A DNA stretch of 64,000 nt from Bacillus andreraoultii (GCF_001244735.1 NZ_LN868937.1:2803403-2867402); one strand, 5' to 3'. Positions 36,109 through 45,327 are shown, counted from the stretch's first letter. Notes: generated from the sequence alone by a model not told the origin. Made by a program: numbers and translations.

Positions 36109-36543
36109 TCTTCCTCCTCCATGAAATGTTCTTTATTAAAAACAATATGCTGTCCATATGGGAAAAATGTCGTATTTATCATTTTTCAGCCTATAATTTT
36201 GCTAATAAATAAACTGCGGCAAAAATGATGAAGATAACCCAGTCGCAGTGGTTAAGGAGAAAAGGAGGAATTGCAAGAGAAGATACAGAGGGGATTCGTT
36301 TATCTCTTTAAATTGGAAGGAATTTACCATATAAAAAGGGGCAACCATGAAAGTTTAACTTCCATAGTTACCCCATAACGATAAATGGAAAACCAGCTTC
36401 TTATGATGCGGTTATTTGGCTTTTAATGGCGAGCAAATACAATTCTCTTGTACATTTATTAAGGAAAAATTATGCTTTAATATAGTAAAGCCTATTCTTA
36501 TCGTTAAGCCTGCTAATATTATCCTAAAATAAGAGGTGATTTA
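36109..36543. other. Divergent intergenic region with orphan terminator
   Basis: 435 bases between the DUF2334 gene (minus) and LysR gene (plus), which are divergently transcribed. It holds a minus-strand terminator at 36333-36374 but no gene that would use it, so a gene may have been lost. The promoter of the LysR gene should lie near 36440-36530 but is not assigned. Confidence 0.45.
36333..36374 (-). terminator. Orphan intrinsic terminator
   Basis: On the minus strand GGGGTAACTATGGAAG pairs with CTTTCATGGTTGCCCC with three mismatches or G-U pairs, followed by five T. No minus-strand gene ends just upstream of it. Confidence 0.75.
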
Positions 36544-37419
36544 ATGGTAGATTTTGAATGGTACAGGAGTTTTGTCTATATATATAAGTACAATTCAGTT
36601 TCCGAAGCGGCCAAAGCCCGAATTATGACACAACCTGCATTGAGTCAACACTTGGCATCTTTAGAATCCGAAGTTGGCGAACCTTTGTTTACCAGAACTT
36701 CAAGAAAAATGGTGCCCACGGAAAGAGGAAAGGAGTTATATTCACAAGTAGCCCCGCTTATTGAGTCGTTAGAAGCGACTAGTTTAAGTTTTCAGTCTAC
36801 CTCTTCACCCGCTTTGTCCATTATAAGAATCGGCTCTCCAATGGAATATTATTATGAAAATATCCTTTCAAAACTTAATGAATTTAATTCATATACTGTT
36901 TCACAATTTGGAACTGCCGACCAGTTACTTGAATTATTAAAGGAAGACAAAATAGATATCGTTATTACTTCAAAAAAGTATCAATCGCCTGAAATTGAAT
37001 ATTCTTTTTTGCATGAAGAGGAGTTTGTCATTGTTGCACCTGATTATTTAGAAATACCGGAGAATTTAGATTTGAAATCTAAGGAAAAATTTCTTTTGTC
37101 CCAAAAATGGATTAGTTATGGATTGGAGTTGCCAATAATTAGAAGGCTATGGAGAGAACACTTTAAAAGACGGCCAATTATTAAACCGATTCATGTTATT
37201 CCTAATCTGCATCTTATTTTAAAGGCTATAGAAAGCGGAATAGGAATAAGTCTAATTCCGACTTATATTCTGTTAAATTCGATGCAGGAAGCAAAAGCAA
37301 AAGTATTATTTAAGGAATTAAAGGTAAGCAACAAATTATATATTGCATATAAAACAAAAAATAAACATTTGCCAGAAATCAATAAAATCACAGCTGCCCT
37401 CTCAATAAAAAATAACTAA
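36544..37419 (+). CDS. LysR-family transcriptional regulator
   Basis: 291 residues. The N-terminal winged helix includes SEAAKARIMTQPALSQHLAS (residues 19-38) and PLFTRTSRKMVPTERGKELY. A substrate-binding domain follows. It lies 207 bp upstream of a DJ-1/PfpI gene on the same strand and probably controls it. The inducer is unknown. Confidence 0.9.
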   Translation: MVDFEWYRSFVYIYKYNSVSEAAKARIMTQPALSQHLASLESEVGEPLFTRTSRKMVPTERGKELYSQVAPLIESLEATSLSFQSTSSPALSIIRIGSPMEYYYENILSKLNEFNSYTVSQFGTADQLLELLKEDKIDIVITSKKYQSPEIEYSFLHEEEFVIVAPDYLEIPENLDLKSKEKFLLSQKWISYGLELPIIRRLWREHFKRRPIIKPIHVIPNLHLILKAIESGIGISLIPTYILLNSMQEAKAKVLFKELKVSNKLYIAYKTKNKHLPEINKITAALSIKNN

Positions 37420-37626
37420 TTCCTCAACTATATAGTCATTCAGTTTATGCTGGATGACTTTTTTAATTTTTATATCCAGTCATTTATTAGAATTGTGCAA
37501 GTATACCCTTGTATTTTAAAATAAAAATATTTATATATAATCCATAAAAACATAATTTGTTTTATAGTTATGGCGGATTTAAAATAATTAATGAAACAAA
37601 GATCATTTAAAAGGAGGCAAAACCTT

Positions 37627-38286
37627 ATGACAAAAAAGATTTTAATGGTTGTTACGAATCATAAAGAGCTTAGTAATGGCAAGCAAACTGGTGTTTGGTT
37701 GTCAGAATTTGCAGAGGCGTATATAGAATTTACGAAAAGAGGGTACCACATCACAGTTGCAAGTCCCTTGGGAGGAAAAAGTACAATTGACCCGGCCAGT
37801 GCCGATGGAAATACTCCACAAGAGATTTTGGATACTGAAAAATATTTACAGAATACGATAAAATTAGATGCAATATCTTCCCAAGAATTTGATGCCATTT
37901 TTCTGCCGGGAGGACATGGTACAATGTTTGACCTTCCTAACAATAAAAAACTTCAAGAATTATTACGGGACTTCTACGAAGAAGGTAAGATTGTTGCTGC
38001 TGTTTGCCATGGTCCTGCTGGATTGGTTGGAACAACATTGTCTAACGGTCAACTGCTTGTTTTCGGCAAACGCGTTAATGCTTTTACAGACAGAGAAGAG
38101 GCGGATACCGGACTAAGGGACCAGCTTCCATTTCTTTTGGAAAGCAGAATTCGGGAGTTAGGGGCAATTTTTGTAGCTGCTCCAAACTGGTCTGCTCACT
38201 TCGAGGTGGACGGCAATTTAATTACTGGGCAAAACCCTCAATCTACGAAAGGTGTTACAAAAGCAGTTATAGAAAAATTAAGTTAA
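37627..38286 (+). CDS. DJ-1/PfpI family protein (Hsp31-like)
   Basis: 219 residues from ATG 37627, which follows AGGAGG at 10 bases; an upstream ATG has no such site. DJ-1/PfpI fold with nucleophile elbow AAVCHGPAGL and the conserved Glu in the N-terminal region. Length and the TGVWLSEFAEAYIEF motif match the class I glyoxalase III/Hsp31-type group. A role in methylglyoxal or electrophile detoxification is likely. Confidence 0.9.
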   Translation: MTKKILMVVTNHKELSNGKQTGVWLSEFAEAYIEFTKRGYHITVASPLGGKSTIDPASADGNTPQEILDTEKYLQNTIKLDAISSQEFDAIFLPGGHGTMFDLPNNKKLQELLRDFYEEGKIVAAVCHGPAGLVGTTLSNGQLLVFGKRVNAFTDREEADTGLRDQLPFLLESRIRELGAIFVAAPNWSAHFEVDGNLITGQNPQSTKGVTKAVIEKLS

Positions 38287-38297
38287 CCTTGAAGACC

Positions 38298-38325
38298 ATG
38301 ACAAAACATATTGGTCGTTTATAAA
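38298..38325 (+). promoter_or_regulatory. Possible promoter of the structured RNA segment
   Basis: A weak -35-like ATGACA (38298-38303) and a -10-like TATAAA (38320-38325) with 16-bp spacing lie just before the structured segment starting near 38341. This is pattern only. Confidence 0.3.
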
Positions 38326-38340
38326 TCCGAATTTTTAGTA

Positions 38341-38617
38341 TTTAGATGCTCCGGGAATATACTTTCGGGCTCGCTAATGGCTGGTGAGCCTCCAACGCAC
38401 AGGACGTGACCCGCAAGTAGCCTGCCTCGGGCAAATCGTCCTTTCGGGTTCTACCTAGGCCTTAGCATCCGCACAACAACGGTAGCTGCAGCAGCTATCC
38501 ATCCCACGCAGAAAATTAGAATGCATTTTCTAGGAGCTACGTATATTACCGGAGCTAATAATATGCAATGCTCTCCTGTTTTAATCAATACAAAAACCAC
38601 AACGAAATTGTGGTTTT
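38341..38617 (+). ncRNA. Candidate structured non-coding RNA with terminator
   Basis: A GC-richer, ORF-less segment of about 275 nt between the DJ-1 gene and an IS. An outer stem GATGCT (38345-38350)/AGCATC (38464-38469) closes a multi-branched domain. Inside are GGCTC/GAGCC (38368-38390), GGACG/CGTCC (38402-38441) and nested CCCG/CGGG. Then follow TAGCTG/CAGCTA (38483-38497), AGAAAAT/ATTTTCT (38510-38531) and a final terminator hairpin. Strand is taken from the terminator. I do not recognise a known RNA family. Confidence 0.45.
38592..38617 (+). terminator. Intrinsic terminator after structured segment
   Basis: AAAAACCACAA pairs with TTGTGG across CGAAA, followed by TTTTTT. It is about 310 nt after the DJ-1 stop and may end both the DJ-1 transcript and the structured segment. 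Confidence 0.85.
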
Positions 38618-38733
38618 TTAAGTGCAATGCAAATTTTTATCTACTAAAATGGTTTAAATATCATTAATAAAAGTATCACTACTATTAAAGATTTTTCAAC
38701 GGTACCGTCAAGAATTTTGTGTAATGTAAGATA

Positions 38734-38772
38734 GATAGGGTATCTCTGAAATAGATAGGGTATCTCTGAAAT
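38734..38772. repeat. Tandem duplication of IS256-type left terminal repeat
   Basis: GATAGGGTATCTCTGAAAT occurs twice with a 20-bp period. Only the inner copy is needed for the IS, so the outer one may be the end of an earlier insertion or a replication slip. Confidence 0.8.
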
Positions 38773-38877
38773 GGATTTAGAATAGAGGGGGATATTTCCT
38801 CTACACAAGAGACTCAATATTCAGTCTCCTGTGTGGAAAGGGAGAATCCCCTTATTTTGTTTATTTACAATATTTGG

Positions 38878-40044
38878 TTAACAATAACGTTCTTCAAACA
38901 TTCGTTGAAGGGCTTCATGCGCTTCGGCAAATCCTCGTAACTTTCGCCCTGCCCATTTCTCATTAAAATCTTGAATGGTCAAATACACGACTTTTTCAGC
39001 GGCTTCTAAACTGCTCAAACTGTTCATCGGCTTTAGGCGTTTCCGAATCTCCTTGATTGTTCGTTCGATGGCATTCGTCGTGTAAATCACACTTCGAATA
39101 CTGCTTGGATAATCCATAAATGTAAGGAGGACATCCAACTCATTGGCCCAAGATTGGACTTCTCTCGGGTACTTGCTGGACCATTTCGACTCAAACTGTT
39201 GAAACATCTGTAACGCTATCTCCTTATTCGGTGCGCGATAAATCAGTTTGAGATCCTCTGCCACTTCAAATTGATCTTTTTTCCGAACACGATGTAAGGT
39301 ATTACGTACTTTGTGAACGACACAACGCTGCACATCGGCTTTCGGATAAACCGAGCGAAAAGCTTCCTCCAGCCCCGGAAGACCATCGAATACTCCCAGA
39401 AGCACTTCCTTGACGCCTCTTTGGTAGAGGTTTTGAAGAATTTCTTGCCATACATAGGCACTTTCTTGTCCTCCCACAAAGAAATCAAGAATTTCGCGAT
39501 TTCCTTCTTCGTTCACCCCTAACACCACATAAATGACTTCTTTCTCCACGGTTTCGCGACGAAGTTTTACGTATAAACCATCCAAATATAAGACCGAATA
39601 ACGCTGATGTAGAGGACGATTGTGCCATTTCTCGATGTCTTCCTTCACGACATCGGTAATACGACTGATCGTCGTTGGAGAATAGGCATTTCCTAAAATT
39701 CGTTCGATAAACTTGCCAATTTCCCTCGTACTCATGCCACTTTGATACATTTTGATGACGGCTTCCTCGAGCCAACCAGTATGACGTTGGTAAGGGGCAA
39801 ACAGCTGCGTTTGAAATTCCCCATTTCGATCTCTTGGGACCAAAAGGCCTTCAATCCGGCCATATTGCGTATCTAGATTTCGTTGATAGTAGCCGTTTCT
39901 CATATTCGATGTTCCGGCCTGTTCGATTTCGAGGAAATTTTTCATTTCTTCCCGCATGATCAGTTCTAATTTTTCCTTTACAAACTGACGAATCACACTT
40001 TCCAGTTGATTTGCCCAGTCTACATTCGGTATACTTTTAGACAT
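38878..40044 (-). CDS. IS256-family (mutator-type) transposase
   Basis: 388 residues from ATG 40044 with AAGGAGAACC upstream. The frame is open further upstream into the terminal repeat, but that part is not protein-like. Motifs: SVLYLDGLYVKLR (first Asp), LGVFDGLPGLEEAF (second Asp), DVQRCVVHKVRN, and TTNAIERTIKEIRKR with the catalytic Glu. Full length. Confidence 0.95.
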   Translation of the reverse strand: MSKSIPNVDWANQLESVIRQFVKEKLELIMREEMKNFLEIEQAGTSNMRNGYYQRNLDTQYGRIEGLLVPRDRNGEFQTQLFAPYQRHTGWLEEAVIKMYQSGMSTREIGKFIERILGNAYSPTTISRITDVVKEDIEKWHNRPLHQRYSVLYLDGLYVKLRRETVEKEVIYVVLGVNEEGNREILDFFVGGQESAYVWQEILQNLYQRGVKEVLLGVFDGLPGLEEAFRSVYPKADVQRCVVHKVRNTLHRVRKKDQFEVAEDLKLIYRAPNKEIALQMFQQFESKWSSKYPREVQSWANELDVLLTFMDYPSSIRSVIYTTNAIERTIKEIRKRLKPMNSLSSLEAAEKVVYLTIQDFNEKWAGRKLRGFAEAHEALQRMFEERYC

Positions 40045-40100
40045 AGGTAGGGTTCTCCTTTCTCTGGAATGTGTTTTTGTCCAAATCAGAGAATACCCTA

Positions 40101-40516
40101 CCTTTTTTCTCTTGAAAGGTTCTGAAAAGTTAACGGCTAATGAAAAACAACAATTAGACGAGATGCTCAAAGAGCATTCAGAATTGTCATATGCCTATTT
40201 TCTAAAAGAACTCTTTAGAGAAATATACCAAGTGAATGACTATGATACAGCTGATTCACTCTTAGAAGAATGGATTCAACTCGCATGGAGCAGCCCATTT
40301 CCTTCATTTCATCAAGTTGCCAAGACGATAGAAAATTGGAAGGCACAAATTTTACAATATTTTCTTACACCTTTTACGAATGGCCGGATTGAAGGTACAA
40401 ACCATAAGATTAAGAACATCAAAAGACGTGCTTTTGGCTTCAGAAACCTTGAAAGATTTCGGCTACGTGTATTTTTGGAATGTACAGGTAAAACTTATAA
40501 AAATCAGGTTGCTTAA
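40101..40516 (+). pseudogene. ISL3-family transposase, C-terminal fragment
   Basis: The frame is open from the IS256 end through FLLKGSEKLTANEKQQLDEM to the ISL3 catalytic end FLTPFTNGRIEGTNHKIKNI followed by KRRAFGFRNLERFRLRV. Only about the last third of the gene is present. The N-terminal part is not on the other side of the IS256 element, so the insertion was followed by a deletion. Confidence 0.88.
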
Positions 40517-40974
40517 CCATGCCCTTCATCAGCTTTCCGCATTGTAGTGGCTAGAATGGAAGCCGTCAAGGAAAGCGCTTGACCACTTCCATTCTACCCA
40601 CTTAGTGGTCTGCAAGCTGACGAAGGAGCTACTCTAGATTGAGTATCAATCTCGCTAACTTATTACCGGAATTGTGTGAACATCACAGAATATGGTGATG
40701 AGACAAATATTTAAATGCAGTAATAATGTACTTACCATTAAAACCCAAATCGATCAAATATACCTAATAATTCTAGTGAAGATCTGTCTAATTGTTAAAA
40801 ATTTACTAATTCTTATATATGAAAGCTTTTACAAAACATAGGATAGTTCGAATGGATTATGTAAGAACAAAGTCATGTGGTTATCCCTTTCATGTTTTGT
40901 AATGCTGATTGAAGTTATACCTAGAGAGGAAAAATCTAAAAAAGTGGAAAAAATTATAAAAACTTACTCATAGA
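40517..40974. other. Right end of ISL3 remnant and intergenic DNA
   Basis: The first 110 bases belong to the end of the ISL3 remnant and hold a strong hairpin. After that the DNA is AT-rich without genes. No clear terminator for the exonuclease gene at 40975 was identified. Confidence 0.45.
40546..40603. repeat. Hairpin at the end of ISL3 remnant
   Basis: Arms AGTGGCTAGAATGGAAG and CTTCCATTCTACCCACTT pair with one mismatch. Inner GTCAAG/CTTGAC extends the stem. AGCTT/CAAGCT further out may extend it more. It is likely part of the ISL3 right end. Confidence 0.75.
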
Positions 40975-41709
40975 TTAGTTATTCATTGCGAGTTGTTCAT
41001 ATACATCCTTTAACGTAGTACATCCTATTAATTTTAGTTTTTGAATATAAATCTGCCATAACTTGGCCAGTGTGATTGCGTCCCCTAATGCATGATGGCG
41101 ATTTTGAACTTGTATATCACAAATAGCACAATAATCATCTAGACTGACAATACTTTTATCTGGATTAGCAATATTAAACACAAGTGATGTATCAATAATT
41201 CGATGGGAATACATTTTTTTAAAAGTTTTCCAATTTGCATGCTGTAGAAATTTTTTTTCGTGGTTCGCATGATGAGCAACCAGTGGGGCGTTTTGAACAA
41301 ATTGATAAAACTGGATTAATACGTCCGCTATTGGTGGGGCAGACAGCAATTCAGATTCGTCTATTCCGGTTAATTGTTTAATCTCATCAGGCAGTCTTCT
41401 TTCATTATATACTAATGAATAAAAAGTTTTATTAGTATCCATTTGTCCATTTATAATTTTTATAGCTCCAATTGAGAGAATTGAATCACCTTTTTCTGGA
41501 TAAAATCCTGTAGTTTCAAAATCAAAGATGACCACATTTAATTTATTTAAAGGTACATCTAAACACTTATCTACTTCCATTTCTTTTTCTAGATTCCTTA
41601 ACAAAGCAAGGTGGTTCCGATCGGCCTTACCCAAAAAAGGTATATAAATACTGGAGGAGATTTTTCCTCGAAATTGATTAAAAAAATGATACAAAGGATT
41701 ATTTTTCAT
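40975..41709 (-). CDS. DEDDh 3'-5' exonuclease (PolIII epsilon-like)
   Basis: 244 residues. A 55-residue N-terminal extension is followed by a DnaQ-like fold: VVIFDFETTGFYPEKG (Asp63, Glu65), LVAHHANHEKKFL (third acidic position is not the usual D, but H-N-x-E-K-x-F is typical of this clade), and HHALGDAITLAKLW (His, Asp). It overlaps the DUF294 gene by 11 bp. This exonuclease/DUF294 pair recurs in bacteria and may act on nucleotides or RNA in signalling. The specific substrate is unknown. Confidence 0.85.
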   Translation of the reverse strand: MKNNPLYHFFNQFRGKISSSIYIPFLGKADRNHLALLRNLEKEMEVDKCLDVPLNKLNVVIFDFETTGFYPEKGDSILSIGAIKIINGQMDTNKTFYSLVYNERRLPDEIKQLTGIDESELLSAPPIADVLIQFYQFVQNAPLVAHHANHEKKFLQHANWKTFKKMYSHRIIDTSLVFNIANPDKSIVSLDDYCAICDIQVQNRHHALGDAITLAKLWQIYIQKLKLIGCTTLKDVYEQLAMNN

Positions 41710-42691
41710 TACTCACGACCTCTTGCACTCTCAATTTTGTATACTTTTGAAGTACTTTTAAATCTTTAAATATCTGTTTAAGCTTCTTTTTCTCTAATTT
41801 AGTAAGGCTTTTAATATTGAGATAATGTGTATCTTCATAATGTGTTATTTCCTTTTTAGAAATTCTCATTTGCATTAATTTTTTGAAGTTGTCAATATGT
41901 GTTTCCATCATCACTTTATACTGTTCATATAAACCAAGAGCTTCCATTCGAGATAGCGTGGAAGTCGCTTCGATTTTTTCAATGATAGCTAATAAACGAA
42001 TTGCGTTAACATAAGGAAATAAAGCAGTTAATTTTATATTAATACATCCACTATAGGGACCAGTTGTGATAGGTAAAAATTGGTTAACAATTCCTATAGC
42101 GTCTATTTTAAATTTTGTATTCTCTAGTAATCTGTCTAAAATAGATGGTTGTTGTTCAATCATCTGATAGACAAGTTTTTTTAAAGTTGCTAGCTGCTTT
42201 TTATCACCAACTACAACTCTTGCATCCATAAAAATTAATATATATCTTAAAGATTGCCAAGAGCTCTCTTGGATCCAATGGTTAATTTGAGCTTCCCATT
42301 CTTTTTCAGATCGACACCATATTGGGTTTGAGCTCATTACATTCCCATCACAAATCGGAAAACCAATGTATTCCAATGCTTGCATAAGTTTCTTACCAAA
42401 TGTTAAAAAATACGTAACTTGAGTTGTCCCCTGTTCTTTATAAATGATTCCATGATCTTGATCACTAACTACTGCTTGTTCACACCTTCCTGCACTTCCC
42501 ATAACAAACCAAGAAAATTCGCAAGGTGGTGGGCCATATTGTTTTATCATATCTTTCAATGTTATTGCGAATACGGATTTTAAGATCATTTCGTGAAACG
42601 AGTGTAACTTATCAATACTTTCTAAATAACAAGTATAATTCTTGTCATACCACCTTTTTATCGATTGATAAGATGTAAATGTTTCTCGCAT
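41699..42691 (-). CDS. DUF294 nucleotidyltransferase-like protein (GlnD/GlnE-like)
   Basis: 330 residues. The nucleotidyltransferase core reads FVMGSAGRCEQ (GS motif, 65-69) and SDQDHGIIY (Asp77, Asp79), as in DUF294 proteins, which resemble the uridylyl/adenylyl-transferase domains of GlnD and GlnE. The C-terminal half is the helical DUF294_C domain. No CBS or cyclic-nucleotide domain is fused, unlike many relatives. Its position beside glutamine/glutamate genes makes a nitrogen-signalling role attractive, but this is inference. Confidence 0.82.
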   Translation of the reverse strand: MRETFTSYQSIKRWYDKNYTCYLESIDKLHSFHEMILKSVFAITLKDMIKQYGPPPCEFSWFVMGSAGRCEQAVVSDQDHGIIYKEQGTTQVTYFLTFGKKLMQALEYIGFPICDGNVMSSNPIWCRSEKEWEAQINHWIQESSWQSLRYILIFMDARVVVGDKKQLATLKKLVYQMIEQQPSILDRLLENTKFKIDAIGIVNQFLPITTGPYSGCINIKLTALFPYVNAIRLLAIIEKIEATSTLSRMEALGLYEQYKVMMETHIDNFKKLMQMRISKKEITHYEDTHYLNIKSLTKLEKKKLKQIFKDLKVLQKYTKLRVQEVVSNEK

Positions 42692-42761
42692 AATAACACA
42701 CCCTTAACTAGGAATGTAGAATATAAAATCAATTGGCCCATCGCTAGATCAAAACTAATGT

Positions 42762-43814
42762 TTAATAGATTATAGATTGTAGAAAATGATCGAAAACAAA
42801 TTCTGTATCAAGTGGACCAGGATGTCCTTCTGGATGAAATTGTACTGTAATTATTGGTTTTCTTTTATGGCGTAAGCCTTCAATTGTCCCATCATTCACG
42901 TTAATAAACGCGATTTCAAATTCTGATTCATTTATTGAAAAATCTTCTACTACATATCCGTGATTTTGAGAAGTAATATATACTTTATCTGTTTCCAAAT
43001 CTTTTACTGGATGATTTCCACCTCGATGACCAAATAAAAGTTTTTTAGTTTTTAATCCGTATGCTAATGCAATTAATTGATGACCAAGACAAATTCCTAA
43101 TGTTGGGTAAACCTCTGTTATTTGTCTAATTTTTTCAAATTGGTCACGAGCAGTCATTGGATTACCTGGCCCATTACTAATTACTACTCCATCTGGTTTT
43201 AATTCATGTATTTTTTCTATTGGATAAAAATATGGTACTACTGTTACTTTACATTTTTTTACATCTAATAAATAGTCCAATATAGACTTTTTATAACCAA
43301 AGTCAAGTAATAGGATATGTGGACCTTTTTTTTCATAAGTAGTAACTGATTTTGTTGTTACTTTATTTAATAGATTAACGTTTTTTTGAAAATATAATGG
43401 AGTTGTTAAACGATCAGAGATTATCCCCTGAACAGTCCCTTTTTCTCTAATGCTTCTTACTAATTGTCTAGTATCAACATCAATTAAACAAGGCAAATTA
43501 AATTTTTCAATCATACTTAATAGGGAATTAGTCTTATCTAATGGATTGGATTCCATTTCTAATTCTTTTACAACTATTGCATTGGCATGAACTTGCAGAC
43601 TCTCACTAAACTTTTCATCAATTCCATAATTCCCCACTAAAGGATAAGTGAATACAACAATTTGACCTGCATATGAAGGATCAGTCATTATTTCTTGGTA
43701 TCCTGTCATACTTGTGTTAAACACGACTTCTCCAAAAACGGGTACATTTTTATTTCCTATTATCTTTCCTTTAAAGATTTCTCCAGTTTCCAGAATTAAA
43801 TATCCTGGTTTCAT
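42762..43814 (-). CDS. carA: Carbamoyl-phosphate synthase small-subunit-like glutamine amidotransferase
   Basis: 350 residues, close to the normal CarA length. The N-terminal CPSase small-chain domain (GEVVFNTSMTGYQEIMTDPS) is followed by a class I glutamine amidotransferase with GICLGHQ (Cys nucleophile) and HPEGHPGP (His, Glu). All catalytic residues are present. No carB lies next to it or elsewhere in the window, although the two are normally adjacent. It may supply ammonia to a CarB made elsewhere or have another partner. GGTGGG precedes the ATG. Confidence 0.88.
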   Translation of the reverse strand: MKPGYLILETGEIFKGKIIGNKNVPVFGEVVFNTSMTGYQEIMTDPSYAGQIVVFTYPLVGNYGIDEKFSESLQVHANAIVVKELEMESNPLDKTNSLLSMIEKFNLPCLIDVDTRQLVRSIREKGTVQGIISDRLTTPLYFQKNVNLLNKVTTKSVTTYEKKGPHILLLDFGYKKSILDYLLDVKKCKVTVVPYFYPIEKIHELKPDGVVISNGPGNPMTARDQFEKIRQITEVYPTLGICLGHQLIALAYGLKTKKLLFGHRGGNHPVKDLETDKVYITSQNHGYVVEDFSINESEFEIAFINVNDGTIEGLRHKRKPIITVQFHPEGHPGPLDTEFVFDHFLQSIIY

Positions 43815-43853
43815 AATTATCCCACCTATATTTTAAGAATAAAAATTTTTCAG

Positions 43854-43890
43854 AAAAAATGTAACCATTTTCCTGCTGGATAATGGTTAC
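43854..43890 (-). terminator. Terminator after the nitrogen operon
   Basis: GTAACCATT and AATGGTTAC (43890-43861 on the minus strand) form a stem with a 12-nt loop, followed by ATTTTTTC. It lies about 110 bp after the amt stop and separates it from the carA-like gene. Confidence 0.85.
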
Positions 43891-44000
43891 ATGATTGAAG
43901 ATTGGCATAGGGGATTTAATATAATCTACCACTTAACCAAATTCCGAACTTTGTCAAAACATTAAAATATTTTTATATAAACCAGTCTATTGTCACCGTA

Positions 44001-45266
44001 TTATATCGCTGATTTAGAATTTTTTTCACCTAACGCTTCTGGATATCCATAGGATCCATGTTCAGTTAAATCTAATCCGATCACCTCTTCTTCTTCCGAT
44101 ACACGAAGTCCTTTTAAAACCATTTTAATAATAAGTAATAAAATGTAAGATACAACAAAGGCATAGGCTGCTGAAACAACTACCCCCATTGCTTGAACTC
44201 CAAGCTGTGTGAAGCCACCACCATAAAAGAGTCCGGCTTGACCTACTGTTGCTAATTTTGGTGTAGCAAAAAAACCTGTAGATAAAGTACCCCAAACACC
44301 TGCAACACCATGTACAGATAAAGCATAGATTGGATCGTCAATTTTATATTTATCAAAAAATCTAGCACTATAAAAAACTGTAATTCCTGCAATAAATCCA
44401 ATCAAAACTGCTGCCCATGTTTCAACAAAGGCACAAGAAGCTGTAATAGCAACAAGACCAGCCAATGTTCCATTTAAAGTAGTCGGTACATCAGATTTGC
44501 CTAAAACAAACCATGATATAAGTAATGCACCAATTGAACCTGAAGCTGCTGCTAGTGTAGTATTTATTGCTACAAAAGCGAAAAATGCATCATCTACTAC
44601 TAGCGTACTACCTGCATTAAATCCAAACCATCCTACAAATAGAATAAAGACACCTAGCGCTGTATAAACTTGATTGTGACCACTTAAATTATTACTAGTA
44701 CCATTGGCATTATATTTTCCAATTCTTGGTTTTAATAATATATTAGCTGCTAGGGCTGCCATTGCACCTGTTAAATGGACAACTGTAGATCCCGCAAAAT
44801 CTTGTTTGCCATGCTCAGCTAACCAACCGTCTCCCCAAATCCAATGAGCAATTACTGGATATACAAATATAGAAAATAATACGGCAAATATTAAATAAAC
44901 GGAAAGTTTTGCTCGTTCAGCAAATCCGCCAGAAGCAACGGCTAAAGAAATCCCTGCAAAGGCTAATTGAAATAAAAAGAATGCTGTAGATGAATAATCG
45001 CTGTTTTCTGCTTCCTCTCCTGAGAAGAAGAAATCTGATAATCCTACAAAGAAATTGCTATTTTCTCCGAAGATAAAACCATAACCAACAGCCCAAAATG
45101 TAAGTGCAACAATACCGAAAGAAAACACGGTTTTTCCAGCAATATGCCCTGCATTTTTCATCCTTGTCGAACCGGTTTCTAATAGAATGAAGCCTGCTTG
45201 CATGAAAATGACTAAAAATGCACCTAGAATAATCCAAATACTGTTTAAGTAAAATACTTCCTCCAT
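44001..45266 (-). CDS. amt: Ammonium transporter (Amt family)
   Basis: 421 residues with about eleven hydrophobic segments. Amt motifs: GAFLVIFMQAGFILLETGS at the N-terminus, FAGSTVVHLTGAMAALAANI, NAGSTLVVDD, and GVHGVAGVWGTLSTG (conserved pore His). GGAGGAA upstream of the ATG. No GlnK/PII gene is next to it, although that pairing is usual. It imports ammonium for the glutamine synthetase encoded upstream in the same block. Confidence 0.95.
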   Translation of the reverse strand: MEEVFYLNSIWIILGAFLVIFMQAGFILLETGSTRMKNAGHIAGKTVFSFGIVALTFWAVGYGFIFGENSNFFVGLSDFFFSGEEAENSDYSSTAFFLFQLAFAGISLAVASGGFAERAKLSVYLIFAVLFSIFVYPVIAHWIWGDGWLAEHGKQDFAGSTVVHLTGAMAALAANILLKPRIGKYNANGTSNNLSGHNQVYTALGVFILFVGWFGFNAGSTLVVDDAFFAFVAINTTLAAASGSIGALLISWFVLGKSDVPTTLNGTLAGLVAITASCAFVETWAAVLIGFIAGITVFYSARFFDKYKIDDPIYALSVHGVAGVWGTLSTGFFATPKLATVGQAGLFYGGGFTQLGVQAMGVVVSAAYAFVVSYILLLIIKMVLKGLRVSEEEEVIGLDLTEHGSYGYPEALGEKNSKSAI

Positions 45267-45302
45267 CTTTTTCCTCCTCTTTCTATTTAATGTTTATTGT
45301 GA

Positions 45303-45319
45303 CAGAGGATCATCCTCTG
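45303..45319. promoter_or_regulatory. Hairpin between asnB and amt
   Basis: CAGAGGAT and ATCCTCTG are perfect 8-bp arms around one base, inside a wider TGTGA...TCACA palindrome, in the 61-bp gap between the two genes. Without a T-run it may be a partial attenuator, an mRNA-stability element or a protein site. Confidence 0.5.
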
Positions 45320-45327
45320 GTTCACAC

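Larger units (their letters stand above)
38734..40100 (-). mobile_element. IS256-family insertion sequence with doubled left end
   Basis: Terminal inverted repeats TAGGGTATCTCTGAAAT (left) and TAGGGTATTCTCTGATTT (right, read inward from 40100) flank a complete transposase. The left-end repeat is present twice in tandem (38734-38752 and 38754-38772). The right end abuts a truncated ISL3 transposase gene. No target duplication was found. Confidence 0.8.

Noticed and set aside
38341..38617. Structured segment considered as a T-box, RNase P or tmRNA gene
   Set aside because: None of the conserved sequence motifs of these RNAs is visible, and no amino-acid gene follows.
45303..45319. Hairpin between asnB and amt considered as a terminator
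   Set aside because: No T-run follows on the transcribed strand; a clear terminator lies after amt.
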